Of a DNA stretch of 14,060 nt, positions 1-6,503 are shown in pieces. This stretch comes from CAZNNH01 sp964574335 (GTDB lineage Bacteria; Acidobacteriota; Vicinamibacteria; Fen-336): positions 1 to 14,060 of the forward strand of contig CAZNNH010000168.1 in NCBI GenBank assembly GCA_964574335.1, written 5' to 3'. The notes under the pieces were generated by a model, which worked only from the letters and a program-made list of their open reading frames with translations, had not been told where the DNA came from and made no database searches. The translations under genes were made by a program, and so were the position numbers. Within the stretch, counting starts at the first letter, position 1. Each line of letters begins with the position of its first letter.

Positions 1-137
1 GAATCCTCGGCTTGTCTGCTGATCCTCGTCGCGAGGCGCGGTGGACTTCAGCCGAGGCGGGCAAGCGCAGCCACGAGCCAGGAGACGGATTGTCCGTCCG
101 CTACAAAGTCGATGTTTACTCACGCCACACAAGCTAA
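1..137 (+). other. possible 3' end of a gene entering from the left (44 open codons)
   Basis: The frame that ends in TAA at 135-137 is open back to the left edge of the window, giving 44 residues without a start codon and ending in VDVYSRHTS. I do not recognise the peptide. An open run this short is common by chance in GC-rich DNA, so it is only a candidate for the C-terminus of an upstream gene. The rest of the stretch up to about 178 shows no gene, RNA or repeat that I can support. Confidence 0.18.
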
Positions 138-177
138 CGCCCGCGGACCCGCGTGTCAGTTGCTTTCGTGAGACGAG

Positions 178-285
178 CGGCGGAGGCGGGCCGGAAAAGA
201 TGGCGATCCTTCTATCTATCAGTCAGTTATGAGAACGCCGAGTTCCGCCTTGACAGAGTGACCATTTACTTACACATTCTAGGGC
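178..285 (+). promoter_or_regulatory. promoter/operator copy A, driving the efflux operon
   Basis: A -35 hexamer TTGACA lies at 250-255. With a 17-base spacer, a weak -10 (CACATT) falls at 273-278. The spacer holds an imperfect inverted repeat AGTGACCATTTACT at 257-270, a typical place and size for a TetR-family operator. The whole stretch from about 178 is similar to 3606-3715 upstream of the intact tetR gene, including ATCAGTC and GTTA blocks upstream of the -35. The predicted transcription start is near 285, followed by a tetR relic and then the adaptor gene at 393. Promoter and operator are inferred from motif and duplication; no binding data are available. Confidence 0.62.
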
Positions 286-382
286 ATGCACGGCAAGCCC
301 GGCAGTGGAGGGAATCCGGGCGCTGACCATGCAGCGCCTGGGCCGAGGACGGCGCCTTGCGGCGCGGAACGGCCGACGCTGA
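286..382 (+). pseudogene. decayed 5' fragment of a TetR-family gene
   Basis: The ATG at 286 begins MHGKPGSG, matching MKRKPASG at the start of the intact TetR gene at 3716. A deletion of about 47 bases relative to that gene then changes frame. From 308 the shifted frame reads EGIRALTMQRLGR, matching EGIGALTMERLGR of the intact protein's helix-turn-helix, and runs out at a TGA at 380-382. A short stretch near 365-382 (CGGAACGGCC...GCTGA) resembles the SRTAML region, so a second deletion is likely. The ligand-binding domain is wholly missing. The relic now serves as about 107 bases of leader between promoter copy A and the adaptor gene. Confidence 0.75.
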
Positions 383-392
383 TGGGAAGAGA

Positions 393-1550
393 ATGAAAGA
401 ACAACAGAAACCTGGAATCAAGACCGCCGCGGTCATCGTGGCATTGGCGCTGCTCGTTTCGCTGCCAGCCTATTGGTTCTTCTTCCGTGCGCCGGAGGTG
501 CCGGTGTTCGCGGCGGTCGAGGGTACGGTGGCACGCCTGATTCACGGTCCCGGTGTGGTGACGGCGCGCATCCAGGTGACCGTGAGCACGCGTGTGACCG
601 GAATGTTGAAGGAGGTTCATGCGGATCAGGGAGATCGCGTGAAGGCGGGCCAGACGCTCGCCTTGCTGGATGATGTCGATGTCGCCGCCAAGGCGGGCGG
701 CGCGCAGGCGGCGGCGGTCGCCGCGCAACGCAACGTCACGGCGGCCGAGGCGGCGCTCGCCAGGGCGCGGGCGGACATGGAACTGGCACGCAGCGACTAC
801 CGCCGAGATGACGAGCTCTTTCGCGCCGGTCTCATTTCCCGGGCGGCAATGGACGCGGCCACAGCCGCACTGAAGTCTGCCCAAAGCGTCGAGACCAGCG
901 CCCACGCTACTCTGGCGGCGAGGCAGGCCGATGCGCGCGCCTCCACGCAGGAATCCGTCTACGCGAGCGCACTGCACGCCTTCACTCGCATTACCGCGTC
1001 GATGGACGGCCTGATCGTCGCGCGTGATGCGGAGGTGGGTGACACCGTCGTGCCGGGCTCACCCATCTTCCTTTTGGTGGACACCCGAACGCTGTGGGTG
1101 GCGGCGCGCATCGATGAATCGGTAGTGGGCCATCTCGAGTCCGGCCAGTCGGCCATGATCCGTCTGAGAAGCGGCAAGCAACTGGCGGGCGAAGTGGCGC
1201 GCATCAACCGAAGATCCGACGCGGCGACTCGGGAACTGGAAGTGGACGTGGCTTTTCTCGACATTCCGGAGCGCTTCGCTATCGACCAGGAGGCCGAGGT
1301 CGTCATCCATGCTGGCGAGGAGCAAGGCGTCGTGATCCCGTCATCCTCCCTACTTCAGCACGGCCGCGCGTTCGGCGCGCTCGTGGTCACAGCCGGGCGC
1401 GCTGAGTTCCGGCCGCTGGAAACCGGGGCGAGCGACGGTGAGCGGGTCGTTGTTCGCGAAGGACTCAGCCGGAACGAGCGGGTGATTCGCCAGCCCGCCG
1501 GGATCAAGCTCGGATCGCGCGTGCGCGCCGTCAATGCAGGAGAGCGCTGA
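393..1550 (+). CDS. HlyD-family periplasmic adaptor subunit of an ABC exporter
   Basis: This 385-residue membrane-fusion protein would link an inner-membrane ABC transporter to an outer-membrane channel. Residues 11-31 form one hydrophobic segment (signal anchor). Residues about 62-95 are the first half of the lipoyl/barrel-sandwich domain (VTGMLKEVHADQGDRVKAGQ). Residues about 97-190 are an Ala/Arg-rich coiled-coil hairpin, and the sandwich resumes near 200-230 (DGLIVARDAEVGDTVVPGSP), followed by beta-barrel segments. I chose the ATG at 393 because a purine-rich GGGAAGAG lies just upstream and the hydrophobic segment follows at a normal distance. A TTG at 357 is in frame but lies inside the tetR relic. 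The stop codon shares one base with the permease start (TGATG), so the two are translationally coupled. Substrate cannot be read from the sequence. Confidence 0.9.
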   Translation: MKEQQKPGIKTAAVIVALALLVSLPAYWFFFRAPEVPVFAAVEGTVARLIHGPGVVTARIQVTVSTRVTGMLKEVHADQGDRVKAGQTLALLDDVDVAAKAGGAQAAAVAAQRNVTAAEAALARARADMELARSDYRRDDELFRAGLISRAAMDAATAALKSAQSVETSAHATLAARQADARASTQESVYASALHAFTRITASMDGLIVARDAEVGDTVVPGSPIFLLVDTRTLWVAARIDESVVGHLESGQSAMIRLRSGKQLAGEVARINRRSDAATRELEVDVAFLDIPERFAIDQEAEVVIHAGEEQGVVIPSSSLLQHGRAFGALVVTAGRAEFRPLETGASDGERVVVREGLSRNERVIRQPAGIKLGSRVRAVNAGER

Positions 1551-2743
1551 TGGACCTCGCGATCAGGGACGTGCAGCGTCACCTCGGCAAGTTCGTCGCC
1601 ACGATCGTCGGCGTTGGCATGCTGTTCGCCATCGTGCTCATCATGAACGGCATCTTCGCGGGCAACACGGCGGACGGGGTGTGGCTCATCGAGAACACGG
1701 ACACCGACCTGTGGGTGGTGGAGCGCGACCGCGGCGGACCGTTCAACGAACCGTCGCGCCTGCCCGAGGACGTATACAAGAGTGTCGCCGCCATGCCGGG
1801 AGTGGCGAAGGCCTCGCCATGGATCACCTACGGGGTGCAGCGCGAGGTTCGCGGCAAGGAGCAGCAGTACACCATCATCGGCTACGACATCTTCGGCGGC
1901 CTGGGCGGACCGGGGCGCATCGTCGACGGGCGAAGCATCGAGCGCGCGCATTACGAAATGGTAGTGGATGGGAAGCTCGCCGTCGCCCTCGGGGAGCGGG
2001 TACATCTCGGGTGGCACGACTACACGGTGGTCGGCCTCACCAAGGGCGCTGTGGACTCCGGCGGCAACCCACTGGTCTATCTCGCGATCGCCGACGCGCA
2101 GGAGGTCCTCTATCAACAGGACAACCGGGCCCTGGAAGCCGCGCGCGGCGCAAGCCTCGAGCGTCTCGAGGCAGCTGGCAACACGCCCGAGCAGGCGCGC
2201 CGGCTGCTGCCACTGGCTTCGGTGGCCAGCGACACCATCAACGCGGTACTGGTACGTCTGCGCCCCGGCGACGATCCGACACAGGTGGCCGAGCGGATCC
2301 ACGACTGGCTCTACCTCAACGTCTACACGACCGCGCAACAGCGCGAGCTCGTGGTCGCGGGCAGGTTGAAGAAGATGACCGCCATCCTGGGGCTGTTCCG
2401 CGCGCTGCTGATCGCGGTCTCGATCATCATCATCGCGCTGCTGATCTACGTGCTCACGATGGAGAAGATCAGGGCGATCGCCACGCTCAAGCTCATGGGC
2501 GCCGACAACTGGGTGATCGTGCGCCTGATCCTGGAGCAATCGCTGGTGATCACGGTGACCGCCTTCGTGTTCGCCTACGGGCTGGTCGAGCTCACCTACG
2601 AGCACTTCCCGCGCACCCTCGTACTGCTGCCGTCCGACACCCTCATCACGTTCGCGGTGATCTTCGCCGGTGGCCTGCTGGCGAGCCTCCTCGGAATCGT
2701 GCAGGCGCTGCGCACGCCGCCATCACTGGCACTGGGAGGCTGA
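1550..2743 (+). CDS. ABC transporter permease, FtsX/MacB (DevC-like) type
   Basis: This 397-residue protein has the four-helix FtsX/MacB layout. TM1 lies at about residues 13-38 (FVATIVGVGMLFAIVLIMNG). A large extracytoplasmic MacB_PCD-like domain spans about 40-275. Three C-terminal helices follow: about 280-305 (LLIAVSIIIIALLIYVL), about 325-350, and the last one near 365-390. The cytoplasmic EKIRAIATLKLMGA stretch after TM2 is the expected coupling helix contacting the ATPase. Type VII ABC systems of this kind (MacAB, DevBCA, LolCDE) act by mechanotransmission, exporting substrates from the periplasm together with an adaptor. It overlaps the adaptor by one base and is one base from the ATPase start, so the three genes form one operon. 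Confidence 0.9.
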   Translation: MDLAIRDVQRHLGKFVATIVGVGMLFAIVLIMNGIFAGNTADGVWLIENTDTDLWVVERDRGGPFNEPSRLPEDVYKSVAAMPGVAKASPWITYGVQREVRGKEQQYTIIGYDIFGGLGGPGRIVDGRSIERAHYEMVVDGKLAVALGERVHLGWHDYTVVGLTKGAVDSGGNPLVYLAIADAQEVLYQQDNRALEAARGASLERLEAAGNTPEQARRLLPLASVASDTINAVLVRLRPGDDPTQVAERIHDWLYLNVYTTAQQRELVVAGRLKKMTAILGLFRALLIAVSIIIIALLIYVLTMEKIRAIATLKLMGADNWVIVRLILEQSLVITVTAFVFAYGLVELTYEHFPRTLVLLPSDTLITFAVIFAGGLLASLLGIVQALRTPPSLALGG

Positions 2744-2744
2744 C

Positions 2745-3461
2745 ATGCCGGTACTCAGTGTGCAGGGCCTCAGCAAGGTGTTTGGCAGCGGCGAGCTCGC
2801 GGTCTCAGCGCTCCAGAACGTCGACCTCGAGGTGCATGCCAGCGAGCTTGTTGCCCTGCTCGGCCCGAGCGGCTCGGGCAAGACCACGCTGCTCTTGTGC
2901 ACGAGTCTGATCCTCGATCCCACCGCTGGCACGATCACAGTGAACGGTAGGGATATCTACCGCGACGGCCGGACCGGCATCGACGTGCGCCGCTTTCGGC
3001 GCGAGAACATTGGGTTCATCTTCCAGGGGCACAACCTGATCCCATTCCTCACGGCGCTCGACAACATTGCACTCGCCATGCACCTGAACGGCGTGGACCG
3101 CGGCAGCGCGCGCCAGCGTGCCCGCGAGCTGCTCGACTACCTCGAGATCGCCCACCGCGGCCACTACCTGCCTGCCAACCTCTCCGGTGGTGAGCAACAG
3201 CGAGTGGCGATCGGGCGCGCACTCGCCAATGAGCCGCCCCTGGTTTTTGCCGACGAGCCGACCGCCTCGCTCGACACCGGTCGCGGCATGAAAGTCATGG
3301 AGCTGCTGAAGCGCGTGGCGCGGGAGAAGAGCTCGGCCATTATCGCGGTGACGCACGACGTGCGCATGATCGCCGGCTTCGACACGCTCTACCGGATGGA
3401 CGACGGTTGCCTGGAGCGCACCGATGCCGAAGCGATTGGCTCTGGACCGGCGCTCCACTGA
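2745..3461 (+). CDS. ABC transporter ATP-binding protein, LolD/MacB/DevA type
   Basis: This 238-residue nucleotide-binding subunit powers the adaptor-permease exporter. All key motifs are intact: Walker A GPSGSGKT (40-47), Q-loop with Q94, signature LSGGEQQRVAIGRAL (146-160), Walker B LVFADEP (166-172), D-loop SLD (175-177) and switch His204 (THD). The GEQQRVAIGRAL form is typical of the MacB/LolD/DevA subfamily that pairs with FtsX-like permeases. Start ATG at 2745 follows the permease stop by one base and has GGGAGG upstream; a longer reading from 2670 lies inside the permease gene and was not used. It is the last gene of the efflux operon. Confidence 0.93.
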   Translation: MPVLSVQGLSKVFGSGELAVSALQNVDLEVHASELVALLGPSGSGKTTLLLCTSLILDPTAGTITVNGRDIYRDGRTGIDVRRFRRENIGFIFQGHNLIPFLTALDNIALAMHLNGVDRGSARQRARELLDYLEIAHRGHYLPANLSGGEQQRVAIGRALANEPPLVFADEPTASLDTGRGMKVMELLKRVAREKSSAIIAVTHDVRMIAGFDTLYRMDDGCLERTDAEAIGSGPALH

Positions 3462-3580
3462 CTTGGATCGCGATCAAGCCCGGACGGCTCATGCGATCCT
3501 CTGCGCCGAGGCGCCTACCGAAACCGGCGGCGTCATGACCCCCGCGCAGCACTACGGCAAACACGGCGACTCGAGAACCG

Positions 3581-3608
3581 CCTGCTTTCTGGAGAGGCAG
3601 GAAGCAGG
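3581..3608 (+). terminator. hairpin after the efflux operon, possible terminator
   Basis: CCTGCTTTCTG (3581-3591) pairs over 11 positions with CAGGAAGCAGG (3598-3608), with one G-T wobble and a six-base loop. It lies 120 bases after the ABC ATPase stop and 72 bases before the -35 of the next operon. There is no run of T after it, so it is not a textbook Rho-independent terminator. It may still end or protect the upstream transcript. Confidence 0.4.
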
Positions 3609-3715
3609 CGGAGGCTGAGGCTGAGGACTCGGTGATCCGGCTTATTATCAGTCCGTTACGGGAATCTTGCGCTTCGCCCTTGACAGAGTAACTAATTACT
3701 TACATATTCCAGAAT
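3606..3715 (+). promoter_or_regulatory. promoter/operator copy B, driving tetR and the NO-response genes
   Basis: TTGACA at 3680-3685 and CATATT at 3703-3708 are spaced by 17 bases. The spacer contains the near-perfect inverted repeat AGTAACTAATTACT (3687-3700, 12 of 14 positions symmetric), a likely binding site for the TetR protein encoded immediately downstream. A bound repressor there would sit between -35 and -10. The predicted transcription start falls at about 3715, right at the GTG start codon, so the first message may be leaderless. Similarity to 178-285 extends upstream of the -35 (ATCAGTC and GTTA blocks). Confidence 0.7.
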
Positions 3716-4351
3716 GTGAAGCGCAAGCCGGCGAGCGGTCGCCAGACGGAGATCGCCGACGCGATCCTCAGGGTCGCCGGACGAGAGGGAATCGGGGCGC
3801 TCACCATGGAGCGCCTGGGCCGCGAGGTGGGGGTCACTTCCGGGGCGCTGTTCCGGCACTTCCGCTCGCGGACGGCCATGCTGAACGAGGCCGCGGAGCG
3901 CGCCGTCGCCCTGCTCGAGACGACGTTCCCGGCCCCGGGCCTGCCCCCGCTCGAGCGGCTGCGAGAATTCGTGGCGGCGCGCTCGAGGTTGGCAGCCGAG
4001 CATGGCGCGATTCCCCAGCTCGTCTTCTCCGAACAGTTCGGCAAGGCGCTTCCGCCCAAAGGGGCGCGTGCCGTACGCGCCGTCGTGCTGCGCACGCGCG
4101 AGTTCGTCGTCGAGGCCCTGCGCGAGGCCGGCGCGCGGGCGGAGGTCCGGCGTGACATACCCGCCGAGGAGCTGGCCCTCACCGTGATGGGCACCATCTT
4201 CGCGGGGGCGCTCTTCGGCGCTCTCGTCGACGATGGCCACGGCAAGCCCCGGCCGCGCGCAGAGACGGCCTGGAACCACCTCCTGTGCCTGATCAGGTCG
4301 CCGGAGCCGGCGGCCGCCAGTCCGTCAACGATCGAAGGAGTCCGAGCATGA
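3716..4351 (+). CDS. TetR/AcrR-family transcriptional regulator
   Basis: This 211-residue protein has an N-terminal TetR helix-turn-helix at about residues 10-55: TEIADAILRVAGREGIGALT, then MERLGREVGVTSGALFRHF. The variable C-terminal ligand domain gives no clue to its inducer. The GTG at 3716 is the only start that keeps the full DNA-binding domain; an ATG two bases earlier is followed directly by a stop. The gene lies directly behind its own probable operator, implying autorepression, and the same operator type precedes the efflux operon at 257-270. Its stop overlaps the next start by four bases (ATGA), placing it at the head of the NO-related operon. A TetR regulator at the head of a qNOR/RIC cluster is unusual; NsrR, NorR or FNR-like NnrR are the known controls. 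Confidence 0.93.
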   Translation: MKRKPASGRQTEIADAILRVAGREGIGALTMERLGREVGVTSGALFRHFRSRTAMLNEAAERAVALLETTFPAPGLPPLERLREFVAARSRLAAEHGAIPQLVFSEQFGKALPPKGARAVRAVVLRTREFVVEALREAGARAEVRRDIPAEELALTVMGTIFAGALFGALVDDGHGKPRPRAETAWNHLLCLIRSPEPAAASPSTIEGVRA

Positions 4352-4968
4352 AGTGTCGCTTTGTCTTGACCGGCATCGCGAGCCTCAGCCTGTTCGCCCT
4401 GAGCTCTCGTACTGCTCTTGCCCACTGCGACACGATGGACGGCCCCGTGGTCAAGGACACCCGCGTCGCCCTGGGTTCGAAGGACGTCACGCCGGTCCTG
4501 AAGTGGATCGCGCCCGACAAGGAAGGCGAGATCCGCGAGGTCTTTCACAGCGCACTCGCCGTCCGCGCGTTGGGGCCTGAGGCACGGGAGCTGGCCGACC
4601 GCTTCTTCTTCGAGGCCCTCGTTCGCATCCACCATCAGGGAGAAGGAGCGCCATACACGGGGCTGAAGCCGGCGGGGGGCGAGATCGAGCCTGCCATCGC
4701 CGCCTCGGACAAGGCCCTCGAGACGGGCTCGGTCGACACGCTCGTGAAGATGGTGGCCGGCGAGGCCGAACGTGGGATCCGGGAGCGCTTCGCACACGCT
4801 ACTGAGGCCCGCAGGCATATGGGCGAGAGCGTCGACCGTGGACGCGACTACGTCGCCGCCTACGTCCAGTTCATGCACTCCGCCGAGCGGCTCCACAACG
4901 ACGCCGTCTCGGATGTCAGTCACTCGGGGCACGAGGCAGCGCTGATGCCCGACGCGCACCGCCACTGA
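4348..4968 (+). CDS. secreted DUF6448-type protein of unknown function
   Basis: The 206-residue product has a Sec signal peptide with likely cleavage after SRTALA (residue 25), leaving a mature N-terminus His-Cys-Asp-Thr (HCDTMDGPVV). The stretches HCDTMDGPVV, DVTPVLKW, RFFFEALVRIHHQGEGAPYT, TGLKPAGGEIEPAI and YVQFMHSAERLHND match what I recall of the DUF6448 family, whose function is not known. Conserved His, Asp and Glu residues and a His-rich tail (SHSGHEAALMPDAHRH) suggest metal binding, which is inference. It is probably periplasmic and mainly helical. The ATG at 4348 overlaps the tetR stop (ATGA), with GAAGGAG upstream. Being translated with tetR and ahead of ric and norB, it probably serves the same stress response. 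Confidence 0.8.
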   Translation: MKCRFVLTGIASLSLFALSSRTALAHCDTMDGPVVKDTRVALGSKDVTPVLKWIAPDKEGEIREVFHSALAVRALGPEARELADRFFFEALVRIHHQGEGAPYTGLKPAGGEIEPAIAASDKALETGSVDTLVKMVAGEAERGIRERFAHATEARRHMGESVDRGRDYVAAYVQFMHSAERLHNDAVSDVSHSGHEAALMPDAHRH

Positions 4969-4981
4969 CACGCCTTTCCCC

Positions 4982-5809
4982 GTGCCCCAGGCGGTCACGC
5001 CGCGCCGGCCGCAGAGGGAGAAGCGAGTTTCAATTCGCTCCCGCCCCGCGGGGCGGAACGGCACCGACGAAGGAGAGCCCTCGGAGATCACGGCCGACAC
5101 ACTGGTCGCGGACATCGCGGCCCAGCACCCCCGCAGCATCGAGGTCTTCGAGCGCCACGGGATCGACTTCTGCTGCGGGGGGCGCCGCCCGCTCGGCGAG
5201 GCCTGCCGTGAGCATGGCGCCACGGTCGACGCGGTGGCGACCGAGATCGCGGCCGTGGCCGCACGCGAGGTGCCGGAGGACCGCGTCTTCACCGACGCCC
5301 CGCTCGGGGCGCTCCTCGACCACATCGTGTCCCGCTGTCACGCGGCGCTGCGGGAGGAGCTGCCGCGGCTCGGGCGCCTGGCCGACAAGGTGGCCGAGGT
5401 CCACGGTTCGCGCCACCCCGAGCTGCACGAGCTGGCGCGTGTCTACCGGGGGCTGCGGACCGATTTGGAGCCCCACCTCGGTACCGAGGAGGAACGGGTC
5501 TTCCCCGCCGTTCGGCGGCTCGCGGAGCCCGGCACGCCGGGCGAAGACGTGCAGGGAGCGCTTCACACGCTCGAAGAGGAGCACGACCAGGCCGGCGCCG
5601 CGCTCGCCCGCTTGCGCTCGCTCAGCCGCGGATTCGCCGTTCCCGACGACGGCTGCACGACGTATCGGGCGCTCTACGAGGGGCTCGCGCGCTTCGAGCG
5701 CGAGCTGCACGAGCACGTCCACCTCGAGAACAACGTGCTCTTCCCTCGGGTCGTCAGCCTGCAGGCGCACGCACCCGATCGAGGGAACTCGATGAGGCGA
5801 GCGCGCTGA
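4982..5809 (+). CDS. ric: RIC/YtfE-family di-iron iron-sulfur cluster repair protein
   Basis: This cytoplasmic protein repairs Fe-S clusters damaged by nitric oxide or oxidants. Counting from GTG 4982 (275 residues), the ScdA_N domain lies at about 38-78 with the hallmark DFCCGG (62-67). The hemerythrin-like four-helix domain follows, with probable di-iron ligands H114, H145, H165/E169 (EPHLGTEEERVFP), H201 and H245/E249 (HVHLENNVLFPR). The start is uncertain. GTG 4982 has no visible ribosome site, and the first 35 residues look unlike the family and cover a CRISPR-repeat-like sequence. AGGAGAG at 5071-5077 sits nine bases before an in-frame ATC (5087), where the conserved ITADTLVADIA begins, and there is no in-frame ATG, GTG or TTG nearby. 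A non-canonical start or a base error is possible. The gene is two bases ahead of the methyltransferase. Confidence 0.9.
   Translation: MPQAVTPRRPQREKRVSIRSRPAGRNGTDEGEPSEITADTLVADIAAQHPRSIEVFERHGIDFCCGGRRPLGEACREHGATVDAVATEIAAVAAREVPEDRVFTDAPLGALLDHIVSRCHAALREELPRLGRLADKVAEVHGSRHPELHELARVYRGLRTDLEPHLGTEEERVFPAVRRLAEPGTPGEDVQGALHTLEEEHDQAGAALARLRSLSRGFAVPDDGCTTYRALYEGLARFERELHEHVHLENNVLFPRVVSLQAHAPDRGNSMRRAR
5027..5064 (+). repeat. solitary CRISPR-repeat-like sequence near the start of ric
   Basis: The stretch begins GTTTCAATTCGCTCCCG and holds a perfect 16-base palindrome CCGCCCCGCGGGGCGG at 5041-5056. Length (about 38 bases), the GTTTCAAT end and a GC-rich central dyad all resemble bacterial CRISPR repeats. 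No second copy, spacer or cas gene was seen in the window, so this is not an array. A second dyad, AGCGAGTTTCAATTCGCT (5022-5039), overlaps its left edge. It lies in the questionable 5' part of ric, just upstream of a good Shine-Dalgarno sequence (AGGAGAG, 5071-5077). It may be a relic repeat, a regulatory hairpin or coincidence. Confidence 0.38.
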
Positions 5810-5811
5810 GC

Positions 5812-6489
5812 GTGACCGGCCGCTGGGAAGACGCGGGGGTCGTCCGGGGTTTCTCCAACGCCGCCGCGAACGAGGTCCTCCTGGCCTTCGTGCGGGTCGA
5901 GCTCGCCCGCCGGCGGGAGCTACGCGTCCTCGATGTGGGGTGCGGGGCGGCCCGCAACGCGGCGCCCATGGCGGCGGAAGGGGCCACGGTAATCGGGACC
6001 GACGTGGCCTGGTCGATGCTGGAGGCGGCGCAGCGGCGCGTCGCGTCAGGCGGCGTCGGTAGGCGGGTCGCCCTCGTGTCTGCAGCTATGGACCAACTGC
6101 CGCTGTGCGATGCGAGCGTCGACCTCGTGGTCGCGCACGGGATCTGGAACCTCGCGCGGTCAGCCGTCGAGCTCCGCAGCGCCATCTCCGAGGCGGCGCG
6201 CGTCGCCCGACCGGGCGCGGGCCTCTTCGTCTTCACTTTCTCCCGCGCCACGCTCGCGCCCGACGACCAGTCGGTCCCGGGCGAGCCGTTCGTGTTCACT
6301 CAGTTCGCGGGCGAGCCACAGTGCTTTCTGACCGAGACGGAGTTGACGGAAGAGCTACTGCGCGCCGGGTTCGAGAAAGACCCGCCGGGCCCGCTCACCG
6401 AGTACAACCGCCCGGTCGCCGGCCGAACGCTCAGGCGGGGCGGCCCCGTCATCTACGAAGGGACGTTTCGCGCCGTCCGGCAAACATGA
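5812..6489 (+). CDS. class I SAM-dependent methyltransferase
   Basis: The 225-residue protein has a Rossmann-type methyltransferase core. Motif I is LRVLDVGCGAARN (37-49), the acidic residue at the end of strand 2 is D64 (IGTD), and the post-motif region is DQLPLCDASVDLVVAHGIWN (94-113). That arrangement is typical of the Methyltransf_11/25 group acting on small molecules. The substrate cannot be told. The GTG at 5812 follows the ric stop by two bases, and its own stop lies 14 bases before the norB start (an ATG at 6486 even overlaps the stop), so it is embedded in the operon and cotranslated. A role in modifying a quinone, a thiol or a nitrosated metabolite would fit the neighbours but is guesswork. 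Confidence 0.87.
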   Translation: MTGRWEDAGVVRGFSNAAANEVLLAFVRVELARRRELRVLDVGCGAARNAAPMAAEGATVIGTDVAWSMLEAAQRRVASGGVGRRVALVSAAMDQLPLCDASVDLVVAHGIWNLARSAVELRSAISEAARVARPGAGLFVFTFSRATLAPDDQSVPGEPFVFTQFAGEPQCFLTETELTEELLRAGFEKDPPGPLTEYNRPVAGRTLRRGGPVIYEGTFRAVRQT

Positions 6490-6503
6490 AAGAGGAGTCA
6501 GCC

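Noticed and set aside
357..392. TTG start for the adaptor, 12 residues longer
   Set aside because: It lies inside the tetR relic and has no ribosome site; ATG 393 has one and leads straight into the membrane anchor.
1355..2605. 416-codon minus-strand open frame opposite the adaptor and permease
   Set aside because: Low-complexity His/Asp/Gln-rich antisense with no motif; the plus-strand permease is convincing.
3462..3605. Small ORF after the ABC ATPase (to about 3618)
   Set aside because: No recognisable motif, start inside the ATPase gene in another frame, and it crosses the hairpin.
5022..5064. A CRISPR array
   Set aside because: Only one repeat-like unit and no spacers or cas genes in the window, so it is reported as a solitary repeat-like sequence.
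3700..5325. Long minus-strand open frame (541 codons) opposite tetR, the DUF6448 gene and ric
   Set aside because: It is opposite three genes with clear family motifs, has Arg/Ser-rich composition and no recognisable domain; GC-rich third positions create such shadows.
6105..6503. Extension of the NO reductase upstream into the methyltransferase gene
   Set aside because: The added residues are out-of-frame methyltransferase sequence; ATG 6504 with GAGGAG gives the normal family length.
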